Below are positions 45,795 to 55,207 of a DNA stretch of 64,000 nucleotides, piece by piece. The position numbers were made by a program, and so were the translations under genes. The notes under the pieces were generated by a model, which saw only the letters and a list, made by a program, of their open reading frames with translations, did no database searches and was not told the DNA's origin. Source of the stretch: Stappia albiluteola (lineage in GTDB: Bacteria; Pseudomonadota; Alphaproteobacteria; Rhizobiales; Stappiaceae); NCBI RefSeq assembly GCF_014050225.1, contig NZ_JACFXV010000044.1:62001-126000 (forward strand), in the 5' to 3' direction. How positions within the stretch are numbered: the stretch's first letter is position 1; each line of letters opens with the position of its first letter.

Positions 45795-46487
45795 ATGCTG
45801 ACCCTGTTCCACCACCCGTTTTCGCCGTCCGCGCGCTTCGTGCGGCTGATTCTCGCCGAATACGGTGCCAAGACGGAACTGCAGGTCGAGCGCCCATGGG
45901 AGCGCCGCCGCGATTTCCTGCTCCTCAATCCTGCCGGTACAGTGCCGGTATTGCGGGAAAATGACGGTCCGGCGATCTGCGGCGTCTTCGCGATCATGGA
46001 ATATATCGACGAGACACGCGGCTATGCGGTTGGCAACCGCCGGCTGATGCCGGACCATCCGGACGCCCGCGCCGAAACGCGCAGGCTCGTCGACTGGGCC
46101 GTCGCCAAGCTCGATCAGGAAGTCGTCGGTCCCTTCGTGCGCGAACGCGTGTACAAGCAGGAGATGCCCTCGTCGGCGGGCGGCGGAGCGCCCGACTCGG
46201 CCGTCTTGCGTGCTGCCCGCACCAATATCCACCACCACATGCGCTATTTCGGCTATCTTGCCGCCACGCGCAACTGGCTCTCCGGCGACCGCCTGAGTTT
46301 CGCGGACTTCGCCGTCGCCGCCGAGCTTTCCTGCGCCGACTATCTGGGCGAAGTGCCATGGGCGGAAGAGGACAACGTGAAAGCCTGGTACGCGCGCATC
46401 AAGTCGCGCCCGAGCTTCCGGCCGCTGCTGGCGGAGAAGATCCTGGGCATGCCGCCGTCGCCGACCTACGAGGACCTGGACTTCTGA
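45795..46487 (+). CDS. Glutathione S-transferase family protein
   Basis: This 230-residue protein has an N-terminal thioredoxin-like domain (MLTLFHHPFSPSARFVRLIL, then NPAGTVPVL with its cis-Pro) and a C-terminal helical domain (DRLSFADFAVAAELSCADYL). The likely catalytic residue is the Ser in FSPSAR. The substrate is unknown. It overlaps the start of queG by an apparent CTGA, so the two are translationally coupled. The start ATG 45795 lacks a strong ribosome site; in-frame codons to 45747 could extend it by 16. Confidence 0.88.
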   Translation: MLTLFHHPFSPSARFVRLILAEYGAKTELQVERPWERRRDFLLLNPAGTVPVLRENDGPAICGVFAIMEYIDETRGYAVGNRRLMPDHPDARAETRRLVDWAVAKLDQEVVGPFVRERVYKQEMPSSAGGGAPDSAVLRAARTNIHHHMRYFGYLAATRNWLSGDRLSFADFAVAAELSCADYLGEVPWAEEDNVKAWYARIKSRPSFRPLLAEKILGMPPSPTYEDLDF

Positions 46488-47656
46488 CCCCGCGCGCCGC
46501 GCAAAAGCTCAAGGACGCCCTGCAACGCAAGGCGCACGATCTCGGTTTCGATCTCTGCCGTATCGCGCCCGCCCGGCTCGACGCCGCGCACGGGCAACGC
46601 CTCGCCGCCTATATCGAGGCCGGCCATCACGGCAGCATGGACTGGATGGCGGAGACGCGCGAGCGGCGCTCCACTCCGCAGGCCCTCTGGCCGGAAGCGA
46701 AGACCGCCATCGTGCTTGCGATGAGCTATGGCCCGGACGGCGAGGCCAACGCGACGCTCGGCCGGCCGGATGTCGCGACGATTTCCGTCTACGCGCGCAA
46801 CCGCGACTATCACGACATCATGAAGGGGAAGCTGAAGGAACTGGCGCAGTTCCTTCTTTCGCGCGCCCGCGACGCCGCGTCCGGCGAGGACGGCACAGCG
46901 CCGCAGGTGAAGGTCTTCGTCGATACGGCACCGGTGATGGAAAAGCCGCTTGCGGCCAGGGCCGGTCTCGGCTGGCAGGGCAAGCATACCAATCTCGTAT
47001 CGCGCGAGCTCGGCTCGTGGTTCTTCATTGCCGAGATCTTCACCACGCTCGATCTTCCGGCCGACGAGGCGGAAGTCGATCATTGCGGCTCCTGCCGCGC
47101 CTGCCTTGCGGCCTGTCCGACGGAGGCTTTCACCGCGCCCTACCGGATCGATGCGCGGCGCTGCATTTCCTATCTCACCATCGAGCACAAGGGGCCGATC
47201 GCGCCGGAGTTTCGCGCGGCGATGGGCAACCGCATCTATGGTTGCGACGATTGTCTGGCCGTCTGCCCGTGGAACAAGTTCGCGGTGGTTGCGCGGGAGG
47301 CGAAGCTTCAGGCGCGAGAGGATCTCGAAGCGCCGCGGCTGGCCGAACTTCTCGCTCTCGACGATGCCGCGTTTCGCGCGCTCTTCACCGGGTCGCCGAT
47401 CAAGCGGATCGGGCGCAACCGTTTCCTGCGCAACGTGCTGATCGCCGCCGGAAACTCGGCTGACCGCACCCTGCTGCCCCAGGTCATGGGTCTGCTGGCA
47501 GACGAGGCGGCGCTGGTCAGGGGGGCAGCCGTCTGGGCGCTATCCCGTCTTGCCGGCGAGGCGGAATTCGAGGCGGCGCGCAGCCGCCTCGAGCCGGGCG
47601 AGGAAGATGCCGGGGTCTCGGAGGAGTGGCGGCTGGCTCAGCCCCATTGCCAATAG
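46484..47656 (+). CDS. queG: Epoxyqueuosine reductase QueG
   Basis: QueG performs the last step of queuosine synthesis at tRNA position 34, using cobalamin and two 4Fe-4S clusters. The clusters are visible: CGSCRACLAACPTEAF and CDDCLAVCPWNKF. A C-terminal HEAT-like repeat (LLPQVMGLLADEAALVRGAA) follows. From CTG 46484 the product has 390 residues, near the E. coli length of 379. There is no ATG, GTG or TTG in frame between 46358 and the conserved part, and gagga lies eight bases before this CTG, which overlaps the upstream TGA. The ATG at 46358 is the alternative and would overlap the GST gene by 130 bases. Confidence 0.9.
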   Translation: MTPRAAQKLKDALQRKAHDLGFDLCRIAPARLDAAHGQRLAAYIEAGHHGSMDWMAETRERRSTPQALWPEAKTAIVLAMSYGPDGEANATLGRPDVATISVYARNRDYHDIMKGKLKELAQFLLSRARDAASGEDGTAPQVKVFVDTAPVMEKPLAARAGLGWQGKHTNLVSRELGSWFFIAEIFTTLDLPADEAEVDHCGSCRACLAACPTEAFTAPYRIDARRCISYLTIEHKGPIAPEFRAAMGNRIYGCDDCLAVCPWNKFAVVAREAKLQAREDLEAPRLAELLALDDAAFRALFTGSPIKRIGRNRFLRNVLIAAGNSADRTLLPQVMGLLADEAALVRGAAVWALSRLAGEAEFEAARSRLEPGEEDAGVSEEWRLAQPHCQ

Positions 47657-48843
47657 TCGGAGCCGAGTTTGGCGTAGGATCGCGCCAGCACCATCTTGTG
47701 CACCTCCGAAGCGCCATCGACGAGGCGCGCGGCACGCGCATAGCGATAGATCCATTCAAGCACCGTATCGCCCGAATAACCGCGCGCGCCGTTGAGCTGG
47801 ATCGCGGTATCGACCGCCTTGTGCAGCGTGTCGGCGACATGGATCTTGGCGGAGGACACCTCCTGGCGCGCCTTGTCGCCCTGGTCGAGCTTCCAGGCGG
47901 CATGCATGACGAGCAGGCGGCCGATCTGGATGTCGTGCGCGACCTCGCCAAGCTTCAACTGCACGGATTCCCGATCCGCCAGACGGATGCCGAAACCCTC
48001 GCGGCTCGATACATAGGCCTGCGCGATCTCCATCGACCGCTTGGCGAGGCCGAGCCAGCGCATGCAATGGGTGAGACGCGCCGGGCCAAGGCGGATCTGG
48101 GTGAGGCGCAGGCCGTCGCCGACCTCCATGAGGCGGTTCTCGTCCGGAATTTCCAGTCCGTCGAACTGCAGCTCGCAGACGCCGCCATGTTCGTCCGGGC
48201 CCATGTTGCGGATGCGGCGGACGATGTGCCAGCCGGGCTGCTCGGCATGGAACAGGAAAGCGGTGAGGTGCCGGCGCGTTTCCTGCGGGTTCGGATCGGT
48301 GCGCGCCATCAAAATGAAATGCCTGGCGACGGCCGCGCCGGAGATGAACCATTTGCGGCCCGTGATGCGCCACTTGTCGCCGTATCTTTCGGCCTTCGTC
48401 TGGATCATCGACGGATCCGAGCCGCCGCCGGGATGCGGCTCCGTCATGACGAAGCTGGAATTGACCGTGCCGTCGATGATCGGCTGCAGCCATTTTTCCT
48501 TCTGCGCTTCGGTGCCGACCATTTCCAGCGTGCGCATGTTGCCGTCGTCCGGCGCCGCGCAGTTGAAGCAGGACGGCCCGAAGATCGAGCGATTGGCCTC
48601 CTCGTAGAAGACCGCCTGCCCGACCATCGGCAGGCCGAGGCCGCCGCGCGACTGCGGCATTTGCGGCGCCCACAGGCCCGCGGCCTTCGCCTTGGCGCGA
48701 ACCTCGTCGCGCAGGCTCATCTTGATGTTCTCGTGCTCGTTGAAGCTCGCCGGGTCGGATTCCAGCGGCAGGATATGCTCCTCGACAAAGGCGCGAACCT
48801 TGCGGCGGAGCCCGTCGTGACGAGGGTCGAGGGTAAAGTCCAT
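47638..48843 (-). CDS. Acyl-CoA dehydrogenase family protein
   Basis: This is an FAD enzyme of 401 residues that would form a 2,3-double bond in an acyl-CoA. Family segments are GLWAPQMPQSRGGLGLPMVG, SFVMTEPHPGGGSDPSMIQT, RKWFISGAA (FAD region), REGFGIRLADRESVQLKLGE and QLNGARGYSGDTVLEWIYR. The last belongs to a group with the base in a DGASEVHK segment near residue 375. The substrate is unknown. The gene follows an SDR gene after 15 bases, so both probably serve one catabolic route. It overlaps the convergent queG by 19 bases. Confidence 0.9.
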   Translation of the reverse strand: MDFTLDPRHDGLRRKVRAFVEEHILPLESDPASFNEHENIKMSLRDEVRAKAKAAGLWAPQMPQSRGGLGLPMVGQAVFYEEANRSIFGPSCFNCAAPDDGNMRTLEMVGTEAQKEKWLQPIIDGTVNSSFVMTEPHPGGGSDPSMIQTKAERYGDKWRITGRKWFISGAAVARHFILMARTDPNPQETRRHLTAFLFHAEQPGWHIVRRIRNMGPDEHGGVCELQFDGLEIPDENRLMEVGDGLRLTQIRLGPARLTHCMRWLGLAKRSMEIAQAYVSSREGFGIRLADRESVQLKLGEVAHDIQIGRLLVMHAAWKLDQGDKARQEVSSAKIHVADTLHKAVDTAIQLNGARGYSGDTVLEWIYRYARAARLVDGASEVHKMVLARSYAKLGSDYWQWG

Positions 48844-48858
48844 GGGCTTTGTCCTGGG

Positions 48859-49629
48859 TCAGAGCGAGGAAACGAGATGGCCGCCATCGACGGGTATGGC
48901 CGCCCCGGTCATGAAGCGCGAGGCATCCGTGGCCAGCAGAAGGAAGGGGCCGTCCAGTTCGTCCATCGCGCCGATCCTGCGCATCGGGATACGCTTGATC
49001 ATCGTCTCGCCCGCCGGCGTTTCAAAGAAACCGGCATTGATCTCCGTTGCGAAGTAGCCGGGCTCGATCGCATTGACGCGGATGTCGTGGCGGGCAAGTT
49101 CCAGGGCCAGCGCCTTGGTCATTTGCACCACGCCGGCCTTGGAGACCGCATAGGCGGCAACCGCCTTGGCGACCCTTTCGCTGAGGATCGAGGCGATGTT
49201 GATGATCGAGCCGGGCGTGCCGCTTGCCCGCCAGTGCCGGCCGGCGGCGGTCGCCATCAGCCAGACGCCCCTGAGGTTCACGTCGAGAACCGCGTCGAAA
49301 TCCTCGGCATTCTGGTCGAGCGCCATGGCATCGCGCGCTACGCCGGCATTGTTGACCAGCACGTCGAGCCCGTCGAAGGCCGCAACGACCCCGGACAGGC
49401 ACGCTTCGACCGATTCTTCCTCGCTCACGTCGAGAAAGCTCACCAGCGCGCGTTCGGCGCCGAGGTCCAGAAGCTCCTTCGCCAGTTCCTCCAGCTTGTC
49501 CTGCCGGCGGGCGGCGATTGCAACCCTTGCGCCGCAGCGCGCCGAAACGCGTGCCAGATGGGCGCCGATGCCGCCGGACGCGCCGGTGATCAGCACCCGT
49601 TTGCCCTTGAGTTTCGCGCCGAGATCCAT
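48859..49629 (-). CDS. SDR family oxidoreductase
   Basis: This 256-residue classical short-chain dehydrogenase has the cofactor motif TGASGGIG at about residues 15-22 and NNAG near 91. The catalytic Ser is in IINIASILS and YAVSK (YxxxK) is near residue 160. The terminal MTGAAIPVDGGH fits the C1/C2 group. The start is ATG 49629 after gggagcg; the frame is open to 49686. It lies 15 bases upstream of the acyl-CoA dehydrogenase gene. A 3-hydroxyacyl-CoA dehydrogenase role in a fatty-acid-like pathway is inferred from the pair. Confidence 0.88.
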   Translation of the reverse strand: MDLGAKLKGKRVLITGASGGIGAHLARVSARCGARVAIAARRQDKLEELAKELLDLGAERALVSFLDVSEEESVEACLSGVVAAFDGLDVLVNNAGVARDAMALDQNAEDFDAVLDVNLRGVWLMATAAGRHWRASGTPGSIINIASILSERVAKAVAAYAVSKAGVVQMTKALALELARHDIRVNAIEPGYFATEINAGFFETPAGETMIKRIPMRRIGAMDELDGPFLLLATDASRFMTGAAIPVDGGHLVSSL

Positions 49630-49704
49630 CGCTCCCAGTCCTCCCTGTTTTGTAGGGAAGATTAGGCTGCGACGGCTCCACGTCAAAAGGAAAGGCGTCG
49701 GGCG

Positions 49705-50205
49705 CTACAGCATGAGGTGGGAAAAGGTGTCGACCACCTGCCGGTAGACGTCGCGCTTGAAGGGGATGACCAGGTCGGGCAACTGGTCGCCATGCTCCCA
49801 GCGCCAGTCGACGAATTCGGGCCGATGGCCGTCCGGCGGCTGCAGGATGTCGATCTCGCTCTCGTCGCCGTCGAAGCGGAAGGCATACCATTTCTGCGCC
49901 TGGCCGCGATATTTGGACTTGCGCGTGTTCTTCAGGATCTCCGGCGGGAAATCATAGGTGAACCAGTCCGGAGCCTCGCCGATGAGCGAGATCGAACGGA
50001 TCGAGGTTTCCTCGTAGAGTTCCCTTCTTGCCGCATGATAGGGATCCTCGCCCTCGTCAATGCCGCCCTGGGGCAATTGCCAGGCATAGGCGGCGTCGGC
50101 GTCATGCCTGGGATTGCGCTTGCCGATCCACACGAGACGATCGCGGTTAAGCAGCACGATGCCCACGCAAGGGCGATAGGGCAGGGCGGATGCGTCAATC
50201 GCCAT
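49705..50205 (-). CDS. rppH: RNA pyrophosphohydrolase
   Basis: RppH removes pyrophosphate from the 5' end of mRNA and starts decay by RNase E-type enzymes. The product has 166 residues with the Nudix box GGIDEGEDPYHAARRELYEE, then TS (about residues 47-68). It also has RPCVGIVLLN near the start and the YRGQAQKWYAFRF segment typical of the RppH/YgdP group. The frame is open to a TTG at 50232; I take ATG 50205, preceded by cagggga. Confidence 0.93.
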   Translation of the reverse strand: MAIDASALPYRPCVGIVLLNRDRLVWIGKRNPRHDADAAYAWQLPQGGIDEGEDPYHAARRELYEETSIRSISLIGEAPDWFTYDFPPEILKNTRKSKYRGQAQKWYAFRFDGDESEIDILQPPDGHRPEFVDWRWEHGDQLPDLVIPFKRDVYRQVVDTFSHLML

Positions 50206-50247
50206 TGGCTGGAAATCCCCTGATTCGGGCAAAGGTTTTTCGTTGGC

Positions 50248-51429
50248 CTATCTGACCGAGCGATCGATCGACCCGCTGACCGGAACGAGTTGAAGCCCGC
50301 GTTCCTCAAGGTCCCTCGACCATTTGACGAGTTCATCCACGGTGACAGGAAGCGCGGAAGCGGAGCCGACGGCAATGCCTTGCGCGCGGGCGATGCCTTC
50401 AAGCTGCAGCAGGCGGGAGGTGATGTCGGCCGCCCTTGGCACCTCGTCGATCACCACGTCCACCCGCGAATAGGGCGTGCGCGCCCCGCTGGCCACCTCG
50501 TTGGCGAGGCTGCGCGAGGACGATCCGTCGTCCACATACATGAGCCCGCGCCGGGTCACCTCCTTGAGGAAGCGCTCCAGCGGCTCGCGCGTGGCGGTGA
50601 AGCGTGCGCCCATATAGTTGATCACGCCGACATAGTTGGTCATCCGCCCGAGAAGCCAGTCGATGCGCTTGGCCGTTTCCTGGCCCGTGAGAGTAACGAG
50701 CAGCGTGTGCGGTCCCGGATCGTTGTCGGGATAGTCGAACGGCTCCAGCGGCACCTGCAGCAGCAGCTCGTGACCCTTCCGCCGCGCCTGCTGCATCCAG
50801 CGGTCGAGGCTGCCGCCGTAAGGTGCGAAGGCGAGCGTCATTTCGGAGGGGAGCTTGGCGATCGCCGACTGGGTGCCGGACTGGGAAAGCCCGAGGCCGG
50901 TGACGATGATGGCTATGCGCGGAATATTCGGGAACGTCGTGTCGACCGGCCGCGCATAGATGTCGAGCGGGCGCAATCCGTTGTCGGCAACCTTGGGCAG
51001 GGAGCCGAAGGGACCTTCCTCCTGAACGCGCGCATCGGGCCTGATCGACAATGTGACGGGCGAGGAGGCGGGTGCGTCGGCCGTTTGCTGCGACCGGGCC
51101 TGCTCCTGGGGCGCAGGCTCGAAACGGGGACCGAGCGTCGCTTCGTCCGCCGCCTTCTTGCCGTCCGCGTCTTCCCCGCCTTCGATGGTGTCGCCTTCGG
51201 CTCCGACGTTGGCAACGCCGATATCGCGCGCCGACAGACCCTCGACCGTACGCTCCAGGCGAACCACGGCCGTCGGCTCTCCGCCCAGCGGGTCGTCGAC
51301 GACGCCGATCCAGACGAGGGCCGTGGTCACGATAATTGCGATGAGCCCGGCCCCTACCAGGCCGAGGGGAAGGCTCAGCAGCTTGCGCTTGCCAAGCCCG
51401 AGCGGTGCGGACAGATCATTTGCCGCCAT
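50248..51429 (-). CDS. Divergent polysaccharide deacetylase family protein
   Basis: This 393-residue protein has one N-terminal membrane anchor near residues 18-40. A Ser/Ala/Glu-rich linker of about 120 residues follows and then a periplasmic NodB-like barrel from about 165 (RIAIIVTGLGLSQSGTQSAI, MTLAFAPYGGSLDRWMQQAR, GHELLLQVPLEPFDYPDNDP, YVGVINYMGARFT). The normal Asp-His metal ligands of NodB are mostly replaced, as in the divergent family (DUF610). The function is unknown; position next to rppH and near ctpA and the envC-like gene is conserved in rhizobia and suggests an envelope role. Confidence 0.88.
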   Translation of the reverse strand: MAANDLSAPLGLGKRKLLSLPLGLVGAGLIAIIVTTALVWIGVVDDPLGGEPTAVVRLERTVEGLSARDIGVANVGAEGDTIEGGEDADGKKAADEATLGPRFEPAPQEQARSQQTADAPASSPVTLSIRPDARVQEEGPFGSLPKVADNGLRPLDIYARPVDTTFPNIPRIAIIVTGLGLSQSGTQSAIAKLPSEMTLAFAPYGGSLDRWMQQARRKGHELLLQVPLEPFDYPDNDPGPHTLLVTLTGQETAKRIDWLLGRMTNYVGVINYMGARFTATREPLERFLKEVTRRGLMYVDDGSSSRSLANEVASGARTPYSRVDVVIDEVPRAADITSRLLQLEGIARAQGIAVGSASALPVTVDELVKWSRDLEERGLQLVPVSGSIDRSVR

Positions 51430-51658
51430 GTCCGGTCAAATCGCCTCCAGATCAAACCGAGACCCTATCAACAGCTGCGAGGCAAGCCGTCTTCTCGGCG
51501 GCGCCTTGCCCATTCGTCCTGCGACCTGCCACTCCGCGCCGCCAGTTGCCGCATCTGCGCGCGCGGGAAGCATCGTCGCCCCGGCACTCTCGCATTTGCG
51601 GCGTGATTCGGCCACCCCTGCGCAAATTCCTGCGGAAAATGCGTCCTCCCAAACGAAA

Positions 51659-51683
51659 GATGCGCGGGCTCTGCCCGCGCATC
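51659..51683 (-). terminator. Terminator after ctpA
   Basis: The 11-base stem gatgcgcgggc/gcccgcgcatc has a three-base loop. On the minus strand it is followed by tctttcgttt. It ends the envC-ctpA transcript 34 bases after the ctpA stop. Confidence 0.8.
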
Positions 51684-51716
51684 CATATTCGGTAATCCGG
51701 CGTGCGATCCAGCCGA

Positions 51717-53057
51717 TCAGTTGGGAACGGCTGCCTTCTTGTCGCCGATCGGCGGGAAGGCGGTATTCGCCTGCACACCGCGCAGCAGGTCGAGCGCGAA
51801 TTTCAGCTGCTTGTCGTCCTTGGGATCCGGCGGCACGTAGGCCTGGCTGCCCGAGCCCTCGTTCTCCGCGCCGTCCTCGGATTCAAGGTGACCGCGCAAG
51901 CCGGCTTCGCCCGTCGTCTCGGCCTTGCCCTTCAGTTCCTCGGGCAGTTCCTGCAGCGATTCGATGTCCGGCGTAATGCCTTTCGCCTGGATCGATGTGC
52001 CCGACGGCGTGTAGTAGCGCGCCGTGGTCAGGCGGATGGCGCCATTCGCGCCAAGCGGAATGATGGTCTGCACCGAACCCTTGCCGAAGGAGCGCGTGCC
52101 GAGCACCGTCGCGCGGCGATGATCCTGCAATGCGCCGGCCACGATCTCGGACGCGGAGGCCGAACCGCCATTGACGAGGATGATGACCGGAGCGCCGCTC
52201 GACAGGTCGCCGGCCCGGGCATTGTAGCGCTGGGTCTCGTCGGCATTCCGGCCGCGCGTCGAAACGATCTCGCCGCGGTCGAGGAAAGCATCGGAGACGG
52301 CGATCGCCTGATCCAGCAGGCCGCCGGGATTGTTCCTCAGATCGAGGATGAAGCCCTTGAGCTTGTCCTTGCCGATCTTCTTGGAAAGGGTCTCCAGTCC
52401 GTCCTTCAGGCCGTCGAAGGTCTGCTCGTTGAACTGGGTGATGCGGATATAGCCGACGTCGTCTTCTTCGCGATAGCGAACCGACTTGATGCGGATCACG
52501 TCGCGCGTGATGGAGATCTTCATCGGCTCCGCGACGCCTTCGCGGCGGATCGTCAGCTCGATGTCGGTGTTCACGGCACCGCGCATCTTCTCCACCGCCT
52601 CGTTCAGCGTCAGGCCCTGGACCTGCTCGCCGTCGAGATGGGTGATGAGGTCGCCGGCGCGCACTCCGGCGCGGAAGGCGGGCGTGTCGTCGATGGGCGT
52701 GACGACCTTGACGAGGCCGTCTTCCATGGTGACTTCGATGCCCAGGCCGCCGAACTCGCCCCGCGTCTGCACCTGCATGTCGCGGAAGCTCTTCGGCGAC
52801 ATGTAGCTGGAGTGCGGATCGAGCGAAGACAGCATGCCGTTGATCGCGGACTCGATCAGCTTGGCGTCGTCCGGCGTTTCGACGTAGTCGGAACGCACGC
52901 GCTCGAAGACGTCGCCGAACAGATTGAGCTGCCGGTACGTGTCGGAGGCCGCGGCATTCGCCACGCCGCTCACGCGAACCGGAACCTGGGAAAGGGTCGT
53001 CACGGCGGTGGCGCCCATGACAATACCCGCCAACAGCAGCGTAGCTTTCCGAATCAT
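51717..53057 (-). CDS. ctpA: Carboxy-terminal processing protease (S41)
   Basis: This periplasmic serine protease trims or degrades envelope proteins and, in known relatives, controls cell wall hydrolases. The 446-residue product has a signal peptide (MIRKATLLLAGIVMGATAVT) and a PDZ domain at about residues 100-175 (GGLGIEVTMEDGLVKVVTPI). The catalytic Ser301 is in NGGSASASEIVAGAL and Lys326 is in SFGKGSVQ. Its ATG overlaps the upstream envC-like gene by four bases, a coupling that fits a hydrolase activator with its protease. The C-terminal 60 residues are variable and rich in Glu/Asp. Confidence 0.94.
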   Translation of the reverse strand: MIRKATLLLAGIVMGATAVTTLSQVPVRVSGVANAAASDTYRQLNLFGDVFERVRSDYVETPDDAKLIESAINGMLSSLDPHSSYMSPKSFRDMQVQTRGEFGGLGIEVTMEDGLVKVVTPIDDTPAFRAGVRAGDLITHLDGEQVQGLTLNEAVEKMRGAVNTDIELTIRREGVAEPMKISITRDVIRIKSVRYREEDDVGYIRITQFNEQTFDGLKDGLETLSKKIGKDKLKGFILDLRNNPGGLLDQAIAVSDAFLDRGEIVSTRGRNADETQRYNARAGDLSSGAPVIILVNGGSASASEIVAGALQDHRRATVLGTRSFGKGSVQTIIPLGANGAIRLTTARYYTPSGTSIQAKGITPDIESLQELPEELKGKAETTGEAGLRGHLESEDGAENEGSGSQAYVPPDPKDDKQLKFALDLLRGVQANTAFPPIGDKKAAVPN

Positions 53058-54430
53058 CCGCGAACCTTTTCATCTTCGGCCCGATCCCACCAGGGTGAGG
53101 GATCGATCGCGATGCCGTCTTTTCTGAATTCAACGTAGAGAACCGGGAGTGTCGCGGCAAGGTCGAGCGTCGCTGCACTTGCGAGCTGTGTCGATCCCAT
53201 AGCGGCTACCGGTTCACCGGCGAGAACGAACTGTCCCAACTCCACGTCGATCCGGTCCAAACCTGCGAGTAGAACATGATATCCATCGCCGGCGTTCAGG
53301 ATCAAGAGTTGTCCATAGGAACGGAACGGGCCCGCATAGACAACCCAGCCGTCCGTGGGCGCCGTGACCTGCGCCGAAGGACGGGTGGAGATTGACTGAC
53401 CTTCCGTAGAGCCGCCAAAGCCGTCGTCTTCGCCAAAGCGGCGAAGGGTCGATCCGGCCACCGGCAGCGGAAGCTTTCCCTTTGTGTTCACAAATGCGAC
53501 AGCAGGCGCCAAACGGCCCGGATCGGCAAAGGGATCACCCTCCGCCACCTTCCTGTCACGCTCGGCCTGGCGCTCCGAATCGGCCTTGCGCGCGGCCTCG
53601 GCCGCCTTGCGGGCGCTCTCGATCTCCTGCTCCAGCGACGCGATCAGGTCCTTCAGCGACGACGCCTTGCCGGCCAGTTCCTCGGCGCGGGTCTTTTCCC
53701 TGTCGAGTTCGGCCTGGTTCTCGTCGCGTTGCCGTTTCTTGGAGGCGATGATCAGTTCCACGCGCTTGCGTTCCTCCGCCAGCCGTCCCGCATCGGCCTG
53801 CAGGCGGTCGCGTTCGGAAGCGATCGAATTCTTGAGCCGACGCAATTCGGCGAGGTCGCTTGCCAGTGCCTGGGCCTCGATATGGATCTCCGGCATCACG
53901 GCATTGAGAAGCAGGGCGCCGCGCACCGCGCCCAACGCGTCTTCCGGCCTGACGGCAAGGGCGGGCGGCGGCCGGCGACCAATGCGCTGCAGGGCGGAAA
54001 GAACCTCCGCCAGCACATCCTGTCGTTCGGCGAGCGATTGTCTCACCCTGTCCTCATTGGTTACCAGGCGGCGCAGCCGGGTTTCGGTCGCCGCCAGCTG
54101 ATCCTCCAGCCCCTTGATCCGCTGCGCCGTGCGCAGAAGATCGAGATTGAGGGCCTCATGGTCCCGGTCGATCGTGCGGATCTCCCGGGCAATCGCCGCC
54201 TGTCTCTCGGCGGAAAGCTCGATGTCGCGCGTCAGCGCGGCCAGTTCCTCTTCGCGCTCCGCCTTCCGTTCGTCAGGCGCCTGTGAGGCGGTATCGACCC
54301 CGGCGCCCTGTTCGGCCGGTGGCACGGCCGTCTCGCCATGCGCCGGCAACACGAAGGCGAGCACTCCAAGCGCTGCCGCAACGCCCAGCAGACGGGCCTT
54401 CCACGAATGCGGCGCCTTGCCTGTCTTCAC
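53054..54430 (-). CDS. EnvC-like murein hydrolase activator
   Basis: This 458-residue secreted coiled-coil protein has a C-terminal LytM (M23-like) domain. The signal peptide ends near residue 33. Long coiled coils span about 55-145 and 185-310. The LytM domain spans about 325-450 (VAGSTLRRFGEDDGFGGSTEG, then QSIS, and GDGYHVLLAGLDRIDVELG). The first metal-binding HxxxD motif of active M23 enzymes is replaced by STEGQS, so the domain is probably inactive and acts, like EnvC/NlpD, by switching on amidases at division. It overlaps ctpA by four bases. Confidence 0.9.
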   Translation of the reverse strand: MKTGKAPHSWKARLLGVAAALGVLAFVLPAHGETAVPPAEQGAGVDTASQAPDERKAEREEELAALTRDIELSAERQAAIAREIRTIDRDHEALNLDLLRTAQRIKGLEDQLAATETRLRRLVTNEDRVRQSLAERQDVLAEVLSALQRIGRRPPPALAVRPEDALGAVRGALLLNAVMPEIHIEAQALASDLAELRRLKNSIASERDRLQADAGRLAEERKRVELIIASKKRQRDENQAELDREKTRAEELAGKASSLKDLIASLEQEIESARKAAEAARKADSERQAERDRKVAEGDPFADPGRLAPAVAFVNTKGKLPLPVAGSTLRRFGEDDGFGGSTEGQSISTRPSAQVTAPTDGWVVYAGPFRSYGQLLILNAGDGYHVLLAGLDRIDVELGQFVLAGEPVAAMGSTQLASAATLDLAATLPVLYVEFRKDGIAIDPSPWWDRAEDEKVRG

Positions 54431-54648
54431 CCTTCACAGAACCCCTGAATGCAGCGGGCGGCCTGCGTCACGGCGCCCTCCATCATTCAGTGAGGATGAC
54501 CGCAGTGCCTTAACGAACAGTCAACCATGTTGCCCGGCGGTGCGCGCTAAAGGGCAAGCAAGATACGCGACGGCAAAATCGCTATTGGAAAAATGCGGCA
54601 GAATACAGGCGTCCCCTGTCGGGCCGGCATCAGGGACAAGGCCTATCC

Positions 54649-55131
54649 TCAGACTCGATGGTAGGGGTGCCCGGTGAGGATCGTAAGCGCGCGGTAGACC
54701 TGCTCGGCGACAAGGGCGCGAACGATCTGGTGCGGCCAGGTCATCGGTCCGAAGGCCAGTGTCAGGTCCGCCCGCGAAAGCATCGCCGCCCCATGGCCGT
54801 CCGGCCCGCCGACGACGAAGGCGACTGCGGGCGTCCCGTTGTTGCGCCAGCCGTCGAGACGTTCCGCAAAGGCTTCGCTGCTGAAGGTGCGGCCGTTTTC
54901 GTCGAGTGCGACGATCAGGGCTGCGTCGGGAAGCGCGGACAGAAGGGCCGCCGCTTCCTCTTCCTTGCGCTCCTCCGCCCGCGAGGCGCGGCTTTCGGGC
55001 AGCTCGATCTCCTGCACATGGGTAATGCCGAGGGATCGTCCGGTCTTGCCGATGCGGTCAAAATAGCGGGCGAAAAGTTCCCGCTCGGCCCCCGCCTTCA
55101 TCCGGCCGATCGCGGCGAAATACACGCGCAT
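54649..55131 (-). CDS. rlmH: 23S rRNA pseudouridine-1915 methyltransferase RlmH
   Basis: RlmH is a small SPOUT enzyme that methylates m3-pseudouridine 1915 in helix 69. It has 160 residues and the knot motifs VVGGPDGHG near 105-113 and MTWPHQIVRALVAEQVYRAL, ending TGHPYHRV, which is invariant in the family. The start chosen is ATG 55131, giving MRVYFAAIGRMKAGAERELF; the frame is open to 55314 through the intergenic repeat. It lies downstream of rsfS, the usual order. Confidence 0.94.
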   Translation of the reverse strand: MRVYFAAIGRMKAGAERELFARYFDRIGKTGRSLGITHVQEIELPESRASRAEERKEEEAAALLSALPDAALIVALDENGRTFSSEAFAERLDGWRNNGTPAVAFVVGGPDGHGAAMLSRADLTLAFGPMTWPHQIVRALVAEQVYRALTILTGHPYHRV

Positions 55132-55207
55132 GCGCTCTGCTACCGATTGGACCGACAAGGTCGCGTTATCCGGGCGTGCCAGGTTTCCGGCGATGTTGGG
55201 CCGGACC

